The notes below the pieces were generated by a model. That model saw only the letters and a program-made list of their open reading frames with translations, did no database searches and was not told the origin of the DNA. From Adenanthera pavonina (Eukaryota > Streptophyta > Magnoliopsida > Fabales > Fabaceae): a stretch of 64,000 bases of DNA. The stretch spans positions 33,576,001-33,640,000 of the forward strand of contig JAIVEN010000016.1 in assembly GCA_026686845.1 (NCBI GenBank), given 5' to 3'. Below are positions 1 through 10,701 of this stretch, piece after piece (position 1 is the first letter of the stretch; each line of letters begins with the position of its first letter). Both the position numbers and the translations under genes were made by a program.

Positions 1-480
1 TCCAGTAGGAGTGTCATTTGAGCCCAAAGTCTCCTAATCCTATTAGGACTACTTGAGCCCAAATTAATTAGGGTTTCTAGGCTTATTAAGTTAGATTTTA
101 CCTTGCCTATTTAAGGCTAACTTTCATGTGCGTTTTTCATATTTGAATGATTAAAGTTTCAGACTTTGTGAGTTTCTCTTGTGTTCTTTGAGTGCTAGAG
201 CGAACTGCGACTTATCAAGGAATTGGTCCTTCCTTGTGGCGTCACCAGAACTAGGGTTTAAGAGACTGGTTCTGTTGGTTCTACTTCTCAAGACCAACAT
301 CTATCCTTCTTATCTTCTTTATTATTATTTTCTTTTGCTACTGTTTTTGTCTGTTTTGTTCATTCTCTTTGCGTCTAGTCTTTATGTTCCTTGTTTCGCA
401 AAGATCCGAATGTCATACACATTAAAGTGAGTTCTTTGGATGGGTTCCATAAGGATTCACTTATCAACAAGTATCAACAA
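1..480 (+). repeat. LTR-like repeat fragment (copy 1 of 3)
   Basis: The stretch shares a block order with 51060-51990 (+) and 58490-59450 (-). In order these are: a 'gagcccaaa' segment, a 'tagggttt' segment, 'cttgtgttctt(t)gag', 'acttatcaa(a)gga', 'ccttgtggcgtc', and 'agggtt(t/c)(t)aagagac'. No coding domain is visible. It is probably the 3' part of an LTR, cut by the window edge. The family is not identified. The short ORF at 179-430 lies wholly inside the repeat and has no recognisable domain. Confidence 0.5.
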
Positions 481-3400
481 TCCACCAATTATCCAAAGCA
501 AATTCCAACAAATTCAAGTTAAACCTAGATTAAATTTGAATGAAAATTGCAAGAATAAAAGAGGACAGTGTAGAAAAACATCCCAAGTATCAATTTAAGC
601 TCCCTTAAGCTTCAAGCTTAGCTCCCTCTGTCTCCTCCATAGTTGACCACCAAGAAATTACTCCTTCATTTGGATGAAAATAGCTCCAAGAAAAATTAAG
701 ACATATTCAGCCATGTTGATATACTTAAGTGAAAACTTGTTGCTCTAGTTAAAAATGATGACAATGGCAGAGGCAACCCACAGCTTAATCTTCTTTAATC
801 TCCCATGGAAACTAGGTTTGGTGAAGCATCATCTAGCAAGAAGGAAGTTATAAAATGGAATAAATGAGGTTGAAGGGAAGTGGGTACGATGGAGGAAGGT
901 CCGAAAATGATGTGGGAATAGGAGGAAATGAAGAGATTTGGGATGGGGTTGAGAGAAATCAAGAACGAAGTGGAAGAAGTTGAGAGGCACGAGAGAAAAA
1001 TGAGGTGGCGGCTTGTTCTCTGTTCTTTCCAACAAGGGTGGTCTGAAAAGAAAAGGGATAAAAGACCTAAAGACATGTTTGGTTAAAGGAAATTAAGGAT
1101 AAGGAAGGTGAGTTGGATCAATGAAATTAAAGGCAGATATAAAGAGACAAATAACAATCAGGAAAAATGGAAAATTAGGAAAATAAAACTTGCACCATAA
1201 ATTTCTCCATTCTAATGACCAAAATGCCCTTCAAAATTTTAACTTCAACGAACCAATACTTACAAGAAACTGTCACATCAAATAGATTATACTCCTAATA
1301 AAATAAAATGTAACATTTATCATATTAAATTTTGATCCAAGAAAATTAAATTAAGGGAAAATTGGGTTTTGAGACCAAAAAATAAAGATATTTGGTTTTT
1401 TCTACCAAATTTTTTTATTAAAAAAAATCTATTCTATGTTCAAAAAATTATATTCTCACCCTAAAAGAATCAACTTTGGTCTCATATCCCAAATAAGTTG
1501 ATTTTTTTGTCCAATTTCCATATTTTCCCTTAAATTAATTATAGAATAAAGTTTATACTCGATTTGAAGAAAAATTATGAATTAAAATGATAAAAATAAG
1601 GGAAATAAAATACTAGAAAAGATATTTTCAATGCTCTTTAACAATTTTGTATCTAAATAGGTCAATTCTTAATCATTTCTTTAATCTCAATTAAACCACA
1701 AATGGCTCATAATCACCTTAAGAATTATTAAATAAAATAAAACAGGAAAAATTAAATTATTAGAACAATTTGAAAAATAAAAATAATTAAAATTAAAATT
1801 TAATTTTTACTAAAAATCATCCCAAAATTTTCATTTATTCCAAATTAAGGATAATTAAATAAATATTATCTAAAACACACAAAATTAGCCAAAATTCAAA
1901 ACTAAAAATATTTAAATAAGGGGAATGGAAATGGAAAAAAATTCATGATTATCAGTCTTCTAACACTTCGTTGAATCCTATAGCACCATAAAACAAGATC
2001 ATAAGCCACTGGTTGCATGTCCTCAAAAACAAAGTGCTCTCTTGAACCATAAAATTTCACTTTACTTTCCTTTGGTTTTTCTTTATACAACATACTTGTT
2101 TTTACATAATTTGGACCTAAGAAATCTATTTTTGGAGTCAAATTCAAGAAATTTCTCTTCTATATGAAACCATAAATAGGGAAAAAATGAGGAGTAAATT
2201 GTAGAAAAATATTTACTTCTCAATACTTCAAACAACTTGATTTCATATTTATCAAGACTTTTTTAAACTTTTATTATGGTTCTATGGTTGAGAGATCAAC
2301 TTTCTCTCACTAACATGCTATGGTTGAAAATTCCATGGAAGAAAAGGGAGAGAAATACTACATGAAAGCTCTTAAAATACCAAGGAACATAAACTAATGA
2401 TCATCAAAGTTTACCTTAGTGTTCTTGCCTTCAACTTTGTCTTCTTACTCTTCCTTTCCTCTTGAGATTTTCTTGCACTCTCCCTCACTATGGTTGCTGT
2501 TTCATACATGAATGAAGGAAGGAGAGGGCCGCAATTTACTTAACCCATCACTTGGAGGAAAAATATGTAATAGAAGAATAGTATACTTAAGTTAGTTAAC
2601 TAGGTTTAGTTACTTTAATAAGGCTTTTGAGGAAATTCCTTCCTTGTACCATTCAGCATTTGTCACACCATTTAGGGGCAATTTTGTCCAAAAATTACTT
2701 CATTATTTTAAATGGATCAAAATAATTTTTATCGATTAATTTGATCTGTACCAAGTAATTATTTTTGGTATAATTTTTATTAAATTAGTACAGAATTATT
2801 CAAAAATTACTTTTGCACTAAAATCATTTCCTTCTCTCGAAATATATTCATATGGGGTCTACATAATTTTCCTATCCCCGTACTATATTTTATAAAGTCC
2901 AAAATCACTCTATCAGTGTAACATTTGCACTTTAAACTTCAACTCTAATTATAAAATTATATTAATCTAACTAACTTCTAAATAGTATTCCATTAGGTTT
3001 TACTCATCAAAAGCTTCATTTTAATTATAATTTTTCATATTTGCAAAAATGCTCTTGATTTGGGGTAAATGTATAATTTTTGAAACGTCTAAGTCCTTTT
3101 GTTGTAATTTCTCCCAATGACTAAATTACGTTAAATTCTTTCTTTCAAGGACTAAAAGGCATGGGATTTTTTTTTTGGAGTAAAATTATAATTTTCTTAT
3201 TTTCTCGTCTAACCTAGAAAAATGCCCATTCTGTCCCTTTTTTTTTTAACGCATTGCTGTATGTCGTATTTTTCTATATCTCTTTGCATTTTGTACTAAA
3301 CTACCAATCATTAATTTTGGAATTAATTCCTATCAGGAACCTTCTAACTTAATTCCAATTGAGAGCTAAACATATGATACTACCAAAATGCCCCTTTTAT

Positions 3401-3783
3401 TCTTTATATTAATCTATCTTTTCTTTATGCATCTTATAATATCTAGAAAAATTAGGAATACTACAGTTACCCCAAGTTGATACACATCCCATTACCACCA
3501 AAAAGAATTAATTTTAAACAATTTTTTTTTTAAAACATTAACCTTTATAAAATTTTAAAATTTCCATAAATTAAATTATAATAAATATCAATAAAACAAT
3601 TTCCTAGTATTCTAATCAAAACAAAATTAACCATGGAACAAAATTTAAATTTAAATGCCATTAAATTTAAAACAATCATCTATTGAATTACATGCCATCA
3701 ATAATAATTACACTTGAAACTACTAATTAATTTTTTGCCTGGCATCCATTCAAACAAATTAATTTAACATCCCTATGGATTGT
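481..3783. other. AT-rich DNA with no recognisable gene
   Basis: Very AT-rich, with many homopolymer runs. The only ORFs (about 1076-795 and 2147-1902 on the minus strand) are short, lack domains and have no codon-use signal that I can see. A MITE-like hairpin at 1351-1533 is listed separately. Nothing else can be assigned. Confidence 0.6.
1351..1533. repeat. Small MITE-like hairpin
   Basis: Begins TTAAGGGAAAAT and ends ATTTTCCCTTAA, a 12-bp perfect terminal inverted repeat over 183 bp. The interior is AT-rich and non-coding, with partial inverted similarity (GACCAAAA-type blocks). The flanking TTAA could be target-derived. The superfamily is not assignable. A chance palindrome in AT-rich DNA is possible, but the GGG/CCC blocks make it less likely. 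Confidence 0.4.
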
Positions 3784-5343
3784 GATGCAGGAAGAAAGCA
3801 ATGCAGATAATATTTTTGTTTCATATATTTTGGTTGATCATAGGATTCAATGCGATTTGAATATAATCTTTCTTTTTATGCCCATTAGCATGCACAAAAT
3901 GCCTCATATACAGATTTTGATTTTTCTTTTTAATCTTTTCCTTTACTGCACAAGAATCATAGCCAAGTCTAATTTTTCCTTGTGTGATTCTCTGATTTCC
4001 CATAAAAGCAAACAACATATATTTTCCCTTAGTAAGTCTAGACATACTTTTCAATAGATAGTCATTGGTTTGCTTTAATTCAATACATGATGTACAACAA
4101 TTAGATTCAGCTTTATGCAGATTTGCAGTGTCAGAAATATTACACTAAGATTCTAACTTGTTAATCTTTTTCTTAACCTGTTTTAGCTTTTTAACAGTCT
4201 TAATGAACTCATCATGCAATTCATGAGATGCATCAAGTAATTCATAATAGGAAGGTTCAGATTTATATACCTTATCTTCATGATCACTGTTGGATGAGAT
4301 TTGAGTTTCTTCATATGCAAGCGCCATCAAGCAGATATTGGCAATTTCATCTTTATCATCTTCTTCTTCATCATCTTCTTCTTCATCTGAGTTGTTGCCC
4401 CAGATTGAAGAGATGTATGCCCTCTACTTCTTGCCCTTGTCAGCAGCTTTCTTTTCTTTCTCTTACTTCTTGAGGAATTATGGACAATCTTATTTGACGT
4501 GCCCTTACTTCTTGCATTCATAGCAAGTGACAGGCTCTTTTCTATCTTTCTTGTTGTCTCCAGCTGCTCCTTTCTTAAAGAATCTTTTGTTTCTTTTGTT
4601 GTTGTAAAACCTTCTGAATTTTCTGACCATCATAACCAGAGTTTCTTCATCTAATTCATCTCCATCATCAGATTCTTCTTCTTTCTCTTCAGCAGCTTTT
4701 ATAATAAGACCCTTCTTTTTCCTGTCTTGTCCTACTTCCTTAAAAACCTTTATCTTTCCCTTATATTCTTCAAGGCTACTGAAGAAGGCTGTGACAGAGG
4801 CCATTGATGCTCCTCTGACTTCCTCTATTGCTGTTACTTTGAATTGCCACTCCAGAGTAAGAGCTCTGAGAATTTTTCTGACCTTTTATGGCTGAGTGTA
4901 CTCCTTGCCAAGACTCTTCAATTGATTTGCAATGAGGATGAATCTCTTTTGTAGCTCTTTGATGCTCTCTCCTTCCACCATTCTGAAGCTTTCGTATTCA
5001 CCAATGCAGGAGTTCAATTTGTTCTCTCTTCCTCCAGCGGTTCCTTCATAAGCGATTTCTAAAGTGTCCCACATACCCTTGGCTATGGAACATTATGATA
5101 CTCTGTAGAATTCGTCTTGGTTTAATGCACTGACCAGGCAGTGTTTTGCCTTAAAGTTCAGCATGACTCTTCTCTTATCTTCCTCATTCAACTCATTCTC
5201 TGGCTTCTCTTTGTATTTCCCATCATCTTACAATTTCATTGGGACAAAATCTCTCTTCTAGATGACAGACCCGATGTCTAGATCAATGGACTGGAAATAG
5301 ATTTACATTCTCATCTTCCAGTATCCACAGTGTTCTACACTGA
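3784..5343 (-). pseudogene. Decayed Sirevirus gag, truncated
   Basis: Minus-strand reading segments (5074-4886, 4804-4505, 4330-4145, 4054-3821) are collinear with the gag of the complete Sirevirus at 27643-25844. They include the KELQKRF segment, a CYECKK zinc-knuckle start, the HELHDEFIK segment and the SRLTKGK segment. The frame is broken by several stops and shifts. The match to the complete element ends near 3784, inside gag, so protease, integrase, RT and the 3' LTR are missing. An upstream 5' LTR (5460-7074) and primer site (5446-5457) confirm that this is the 5' end of the element. In an intact element, Gag forms the cytoplasmic virus-like particle; this copy cannot. Confidence 0.85.
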
Positions 5344-5445
5344 AGCCAAGTGGTCTATTTATGTTGTTCCCTTCAGGTAGTATACTTTCTCCAAAGCTAG
5401 TCATTGAATTTCCCAGACTGTTAGATCCTTTGTTTGGAAATCCGA

Positions 5446-5457
5446 GCTCTGATACCA
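5446..5457 (-). other. Primer-binding site, initiator tRNA-Met type
   Basis: The minus strand reads TGGTATCAGAGC, the usual plant Ty1/copia complement to the 3' end of initiator tRNA-Met. It lies 2 bp from the LTR edge at 5460, which fixes the element orientation as minus. Confidence 0.9.
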
Positions 5458-5459
5458 CT

Positions 5460-7074
5460 TGTTAGATATGCTGGCTTCCCAAGAATGAAGGCGAATTGGG
5501 AAGATTAAAATTTTCTGCAAAAGTCAAGAAAGTAATGAAAGCAAAAGTGAAAGTAGAAACAGAGTATAAAGGAATAATAAGGTAAGAGCAGTAAAAGAGA
5601 AGGGAAGACACAGATGTTTATTCTGGTTCGGTCCCTCTATCTTGACCTACGTCCAGTCCCCAAGCCACCACTTGAGATTTTCCACTATCTTGTAAGAATT
5701 CAATGGGCTTCTTGCAATTGTCTCAGTACAACTTGATGTTCTGTTCTTAGAGCTTACGATCTTTCTCTTTGCACTCTAACTAAGTGCTTCCTAAATCCCT
5801 TGTGATATCCCCTCACAAAAAAATCTTTCTTCCAGATGAAGATAAGATTGATTACAATGGTTGAACTCTCTAATTTAGAGTGTATATAAAAGTTAGAGTA
5901 CAGAGAATGATGTGAGAGTAAAAGGCTTTGACGTAAGAATTTGGCAGAGTTTCTGTATATACAATGTAAAAATTGTAACCCCCATCTTCAAATGAAGTTC
6001 TATATATAGATTTATGTCTTAAGTATACGTTAGAGACAAAATCTAGCCATTAGAGACGTTACTTTAGGTTACTCTAAAAAACTATCCATTCACCAACCGC
6101 ATTTAATGCGTTTGATACTCAAAATTCGAATTTTTGTGGGTCAACAGATGAATTTTGTAGAGACCGAAAGCTAAAGACTTTAACGTTGAACTTCAAAGTT
6201 TGTCTGTTCTAGAGCAAAATTTGAATTTTCAACTTTAACAAATGTTTCTGTGTTCGAACATATGAATTTTCAAGTTTAAAGTTCTTCTGGTAAGTGTGAA
6301 CAGTTGTTCCAAAATTCGTCTGTCAGTGGGTAGCTCAATAAGACACAATAGTTCATCTTTTCAAAATTCAAATTTTCAAAAGACAAAGTTCATCTGTCAA
6401 AAAAAGCTCTTATCAGACTTAGTTCAAAGTTCAAATTTCTAAATACTAAAATTCGTTTGTTAACAGATTATCATAACAGACTTGTAAGCTTTGTTTCCAA
6501 AATTCGAATTTTCAAAATCAAAATTCGTTTGTGAGTGAGCTAACTTGGAACTCTTTTTAAACTTTACTTTTAGATGAACTTTGACATATTCTTAGATGAA
6601 TTTTTCATTTTTCATGAATTGTGTTTTATTAGTAATTCGAATTTTCAAAACCCAAAGTTGGTCTGTTAGAGAAGGCTCTTATCAGACTTATGTCAAAGTT
6701 CGAATTTCTGCATTCAAAGTTCTTCTATCAGAGGAATTTCTTTTCTGATTAACTTATTTTCAATTCGAAATTCAAATTTCATAAATCAAAGTTCGAATTT
6801 TCAAAGCAATAGATCAGTATTAACTCTTTAAAGTTCGTCTGTTAGTAGGTGTTTTTCAAATATTTCATGTATTATCATATAATCATATTTTTTAAAACAT
6901 TCTTTTGCAAGTTCAAAGTCTTTTACTCAATTTAAACACAATAAAAAATCCTATATTTAATCTTGTGCTGGTTTTACTTAAATTTCTCCACTTGCGATCT
7001 TTTGGACACTTTTGATATCTTCTTTTCAAGTTCTAGAAGGTTAGTTTAGAATCATCAAAATACTTAATTCAACA
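5460..7074 (-). mobile_element. 5' LTR of truncated Sirevirus
   Basis: On the minus strand the LTR begins TGTTGAATTAAG and ends ATCTAACA (TG...CA termini), 1615 bp. It is related to the LTRs at 17411-19273 and 27698-29559 and has the same mixture of TTCGAA and TTCGTCTG motifs. A TATATATA at 6001-6008 (minus) sits where the TATA box lies in the sister LTRs. The primer site abuts its 3' end. There is no partner LTR, so no target duplication can be tested. Confidence 0.85.
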
Positions 7075-7076
7075 CA

Positions 7077-8519
7077 ATGAAGTGTACAAAAGAAATCGTA
7101 AATGTGCATTACGATTTGAGGAAATAGTAACTAACAATTACGATTTGAAAATTTAAGGAAAAAAATAGCGACACGGTGGATAGCAAATCATAACTGACAT
7201 CTACAATTTGAAAATAAAAAATAAAAAAAGGTCATGTATATCCGTGACAGACAGTGTGACTATTAAATAGTCACTTTATTCCATGTCAACTTTAATAAAA
7301 TATGCAACTACAGCACTAGTTAAATCTTATTTTTAATGAAGATGTGGTAATTAATAATATTTTTTGTAAAAAAAAAGTATCTTTAATTGTTGTAAAATTT
7401 TGGTTTTATTAATTAAAATTTAATAATTACTAATTAATTTGTTAAATTAGTTTATATTTAAAAATTAAATTTTTCTTAGTTAGAAGTTTTTAATTAATAC
7501 TCCCCCTCATTTCGCAACATCACTTCTTTGAGAAATCTATGTTTCATAACATAATGCACTTTACAGATTACATGGTCTATTTTTTTGTTGTTCCAAGATT
7601 ACCCCTAACTAGTTGGATTAAATATTCTCCATTTCTAAAATATTTCTTTCTCAATACATTTAATGACAGTAATTTAGGAAAAGGTGAAAAAAAATTTTAG
7701 TTACTAATTATTGTCTAAGTCTATGTGCAATAGTTAAAAGTGTATTATAAACTGGAACGAATGAAGTATACTCCCTCCAATTCACATTATAAGACATTTT
7801 GTATTAATTACACGCATATTAAAAAAATTATTTTTTCATCTGAAATCATTGTAAAAAGTACCACCAATTCCTATTTTACCCTTATTAAATACCATATTCT
7901 ATTATTATTATAGGGTTATAAATGAGGAATATAAATGCATTAAAGATAAGAGTAAAATGGGAAAAAAATATAAGTATTTGATATTTTTCTTCCAATTTTT
8001 CTTCTATCTTTAATGCATGTATACTTCTCATTTATAATCCTACAATAATAATTTTTTTTAAAAAAAGTGAACTTTGCAGCGAAATGGAGGGAGTATTAAT
8101 TAAAAACTTGTAAATAATAAAAAATTAATTTTTAAACATAGACTAATTTAACAAATTAATTAGTAATTATTAAATTTTAATTAATAAAACCAAACTTTTA
8201 GAACAATTTGAGAGAACTTTTTTTTACAAAAGAAATTTTAATCCTACTTCATGTACCACATCTTCATTAAAAATAAGATTTAACTAGTGCTGCAATTTTT
8301 ATTAAAGTCTGACATGGAATAAAGTGACTATTTAATAGTTATAGTGTCTATCATGAACATACACGACCTTTTGTTTTTAATTTTCAAATCATAAATGTCA
8401 GTTATGATTTGCTATCCACCGTCTCACTAATTTCTTTTTCTTAAATTTCCAAATCGTAATTGTCAATTACGATTTCCTCAAATCATAATGAACATTTACG
8501 ATTTCTTTTGTATTCTTCA
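7077..8519. mobile_element. Long-arm foldback element
   Basis: Two arms of about 420 bp (7077-7497 and 8096-8519) are inverted complements with moderate divergence. Both carry the outer TGAAG(t/a).TACAAAAGAAATCG end, the ATTACGATTTG blocks, the GACGGTGGATAGCAAATCATAACTGACAT-like block (split here by differences) and the CTATTTAATAGT block. There is no coding region. This is a non-autonomous foldback or long-TIR DNA element; I cannot assign a superfamily. It starts only 2 bp beyond the Sirevirus LTR. A second element occupies its centre (7500-8093). Confidence 0.65.
7500..8093. mobile_element. Stowaway-like MITE inside the foldback
   Basis: Starts CTCCCCCTCATTTCGC and ends GCGAAATGGAGGGAG. 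These are imperfect inverted termini of the CTCCCTCC type known from plant Tc1/mariner Stowaway MITEs, flanked by TA on both sides (7498-7499, 8094-8095). A second TACTCCCTCCAATTCACA start lies inside at 7769. A further internal hairpin (about 7907-8046) contains the GCATTAAAGATA block in both orientations. It may therefore be a composite of two related MITEs. No ORF. Confidence 0.6.
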
Positions 8520-10701
8520 CTGCAAACGCGGAACACCACATTACATTACGACTCTTATTGGTAAATATTTTTTTGAGTGTTGTATGTTGGTAATATCTTT
8601 TTTTTTTATTATATTTTGATCAAATTTCCTAAAAACAATACAACTTGAGAATGAAACAAATCATGGCTATGAGTACTTACTGGTTCCAATTTTAAAATTC
8701 AAACAATATGTAATGGTGAAAATCTTAAGAAATAAAGTTAAAGAATTTCAATGGTGCATAAGAAATGCAAACAATTCTATAATTCAACCCAACATTAACA
8801 AAGTATGAACTCTACATTTTCAATTCAAGTCCAAACAAGAATTAGTGCAAAGTCATCATCAAGAACAATAATGTGGAAAGTAATTATATGTTTCAGCTTC
8901 TTAATTAGTCCATTAAACCTACAATGTATCTATAATCCTCTCAATTTAAGATAGTCAGAATGCAACGAAGAATAAAAATATCACTGCATGAAGTTGTGAA
9001 AAGTAGAAATAAAAAACTTTAGCTTAAGCAAAGCCATACTTGATCTACACAACATAACCGATTTGATACAGTGGTCAGAGTACAGATAGGGTCTGGAATC
9101 ATGATAGTGGTCACTATTTGGAGAAGAGTCAGAGTCAACGATTACAACAAAAACATAAGAAATTAGGATTGGTTCAACAAATTAAAGAAAGGAGAATACA
9201 AAGATAAGCGCTAAAGGAAGGAGAAGAAACCTCAGGATCTAAATCAACTGGAGAAAGGAAATGAAAGAAGAAGAAAAAAAAAACAAGATAAGGAAAATAA
9301 TAAAGGTTTAGTTAATCATCAAATATCTAATTAATTAATTAAAATGGATATATGAAATCAGCTATTAATCATGTGATTGCAATCATTTATCTTAACAACT
9401 TTTTTATCGCAATCATATAGCTTAACAACTTCTTTCAAATTGCACATCACTTTAATTTATATCTGTGTATCATGGTAATGGGGAGGGGAGGAAAAAGTTA
9501 ACAATTGAGCCTCTACATCTCTATGCGACAACTCATCATCACAAAAATCACCAAGGTTAGGGGACACTACGATTTCAAATCGATATATTGATAAATAGAT
9601 ATGTGTGTGTGTGTTGGGCCGGGGGGGGGGGGTGTACGGTAAAATTATATGATTCTTTTGTTACATTCTTGATAGTTGAAATGAATAATTTAGTAAACTA
9701 ATTTGTTCACCCGACATGAAATATTAGTTCAGACAATTTCATCTTTTCTTTAATATCTTGAGTCCTCTGGGCTCATAAAACATTTTTTTTATATAAAATC
9801 ATAAAACATGTTTGGCGTATGACCTTCCGTTAGAAGATAGCTTATATGATGTTGCTACCTGAATGTACCATCGAAATTATGGAAGTAAATGAATTCCATC
9901 ATTCACTTATACAATTCAACAATGTATTAATTGACTTTAATAGATATATGGGGCTACGTGTCTTTAGGTTACTATTTTCTAATGTAGAAGTGATAAATTC
10001 TGGGTGTTAGACTTTTCATTGTATTACGTTGATCTTTTTAATTCAAAATATTTCTTATAGATCACTGATGCTGGAGAAATTAAATCATCAAAATTATATA
10101 TGCCTCACAAAGTAAATCCCTTTGATTTCCAGAATAGTGAAGGTTATTATTTCAATTTGCGGGGGATTTGACTAATTCAGTTGTGTGAAGAAATATGGGT
10201 GAATGAATTGGTCATTCCCTTTTTAATTAAACCTACAATAGCACACTTAAAAGGATGGCAGAACTTCATCTACTAAATATGACATCGGAAAATAAAGGCA
10301 ATCCCTTTGTCACATAACATGGGATATCAAAGTTTCAAGGCGATACTCAACTGTCACAAATTCTATTTATTCTAGACAACCATAACAAAGACAATCTATA
10401 TAAAGTTTTATATATCATTTTAAAAAAGGGAAATTGGAGAGAAAAGGGGGAAACGAGAGATAAAGTAATATAATTGGTTATAGTGAAGTCTGAGAAATAC
10501 TACACAGAGGACTCTGAAGTAGTAAATTCTTAGCCAAAACCATCAAAAGGCATCTTCGTTCATACATGCAAAAAACACAAGCATATGATATAGGTGTTCC
10601 TCCTAACACTACGCATAACAAAATAAATAACCCAAAATAAGAAGATGCCAATAACACATAGCTGAGTTGGTAACAGAAGGGAAATGTGTCAGCTTACACC
10701 T
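8520..10701. other. Intergenic DNA downstream of the TAF1C-like gene
   Basis: No ORF or element boundary is recognised. It contains a short duplicated block around 9378-9433 (ATCGCAATCATAT...CTTAACAACTT), a GT run and a G run (about 9602-9632). The part near 10500-10701 should include the 3' UTR of the minus-strand gene at 10702, but I cannot place a polyadenylation site. Confidence 0.55.
9602..9632 (+). repeat. (GT)n and G-tract
   Basis: A short GT dinucleotide run is followed by TTGGGCCG and a run of about 12 G. This is the most G-dense site in an otherwise AT-rich region. It is a simple repeat, with no other function inferred. Confidence 0.8.

Noticed and set aside
179..430. 83-codon hydrophobic ORF
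   Set aside because: Lies inside an LTR-like repeat; hydrophobicity comes from T-rich sequence.
795..1076. Minus-strand 93-codon ORF (Ser/Pro/Phe-rich)
   Set aside because: No domain, and composition follows a GA-rich plus strand. No splice or promoter support.
4228..4523. Plus-strand ORFs (Ser- and His-rich) opposite the decayed gag
   Set aside because: Shadows of the acidic gag region on the minus strand.
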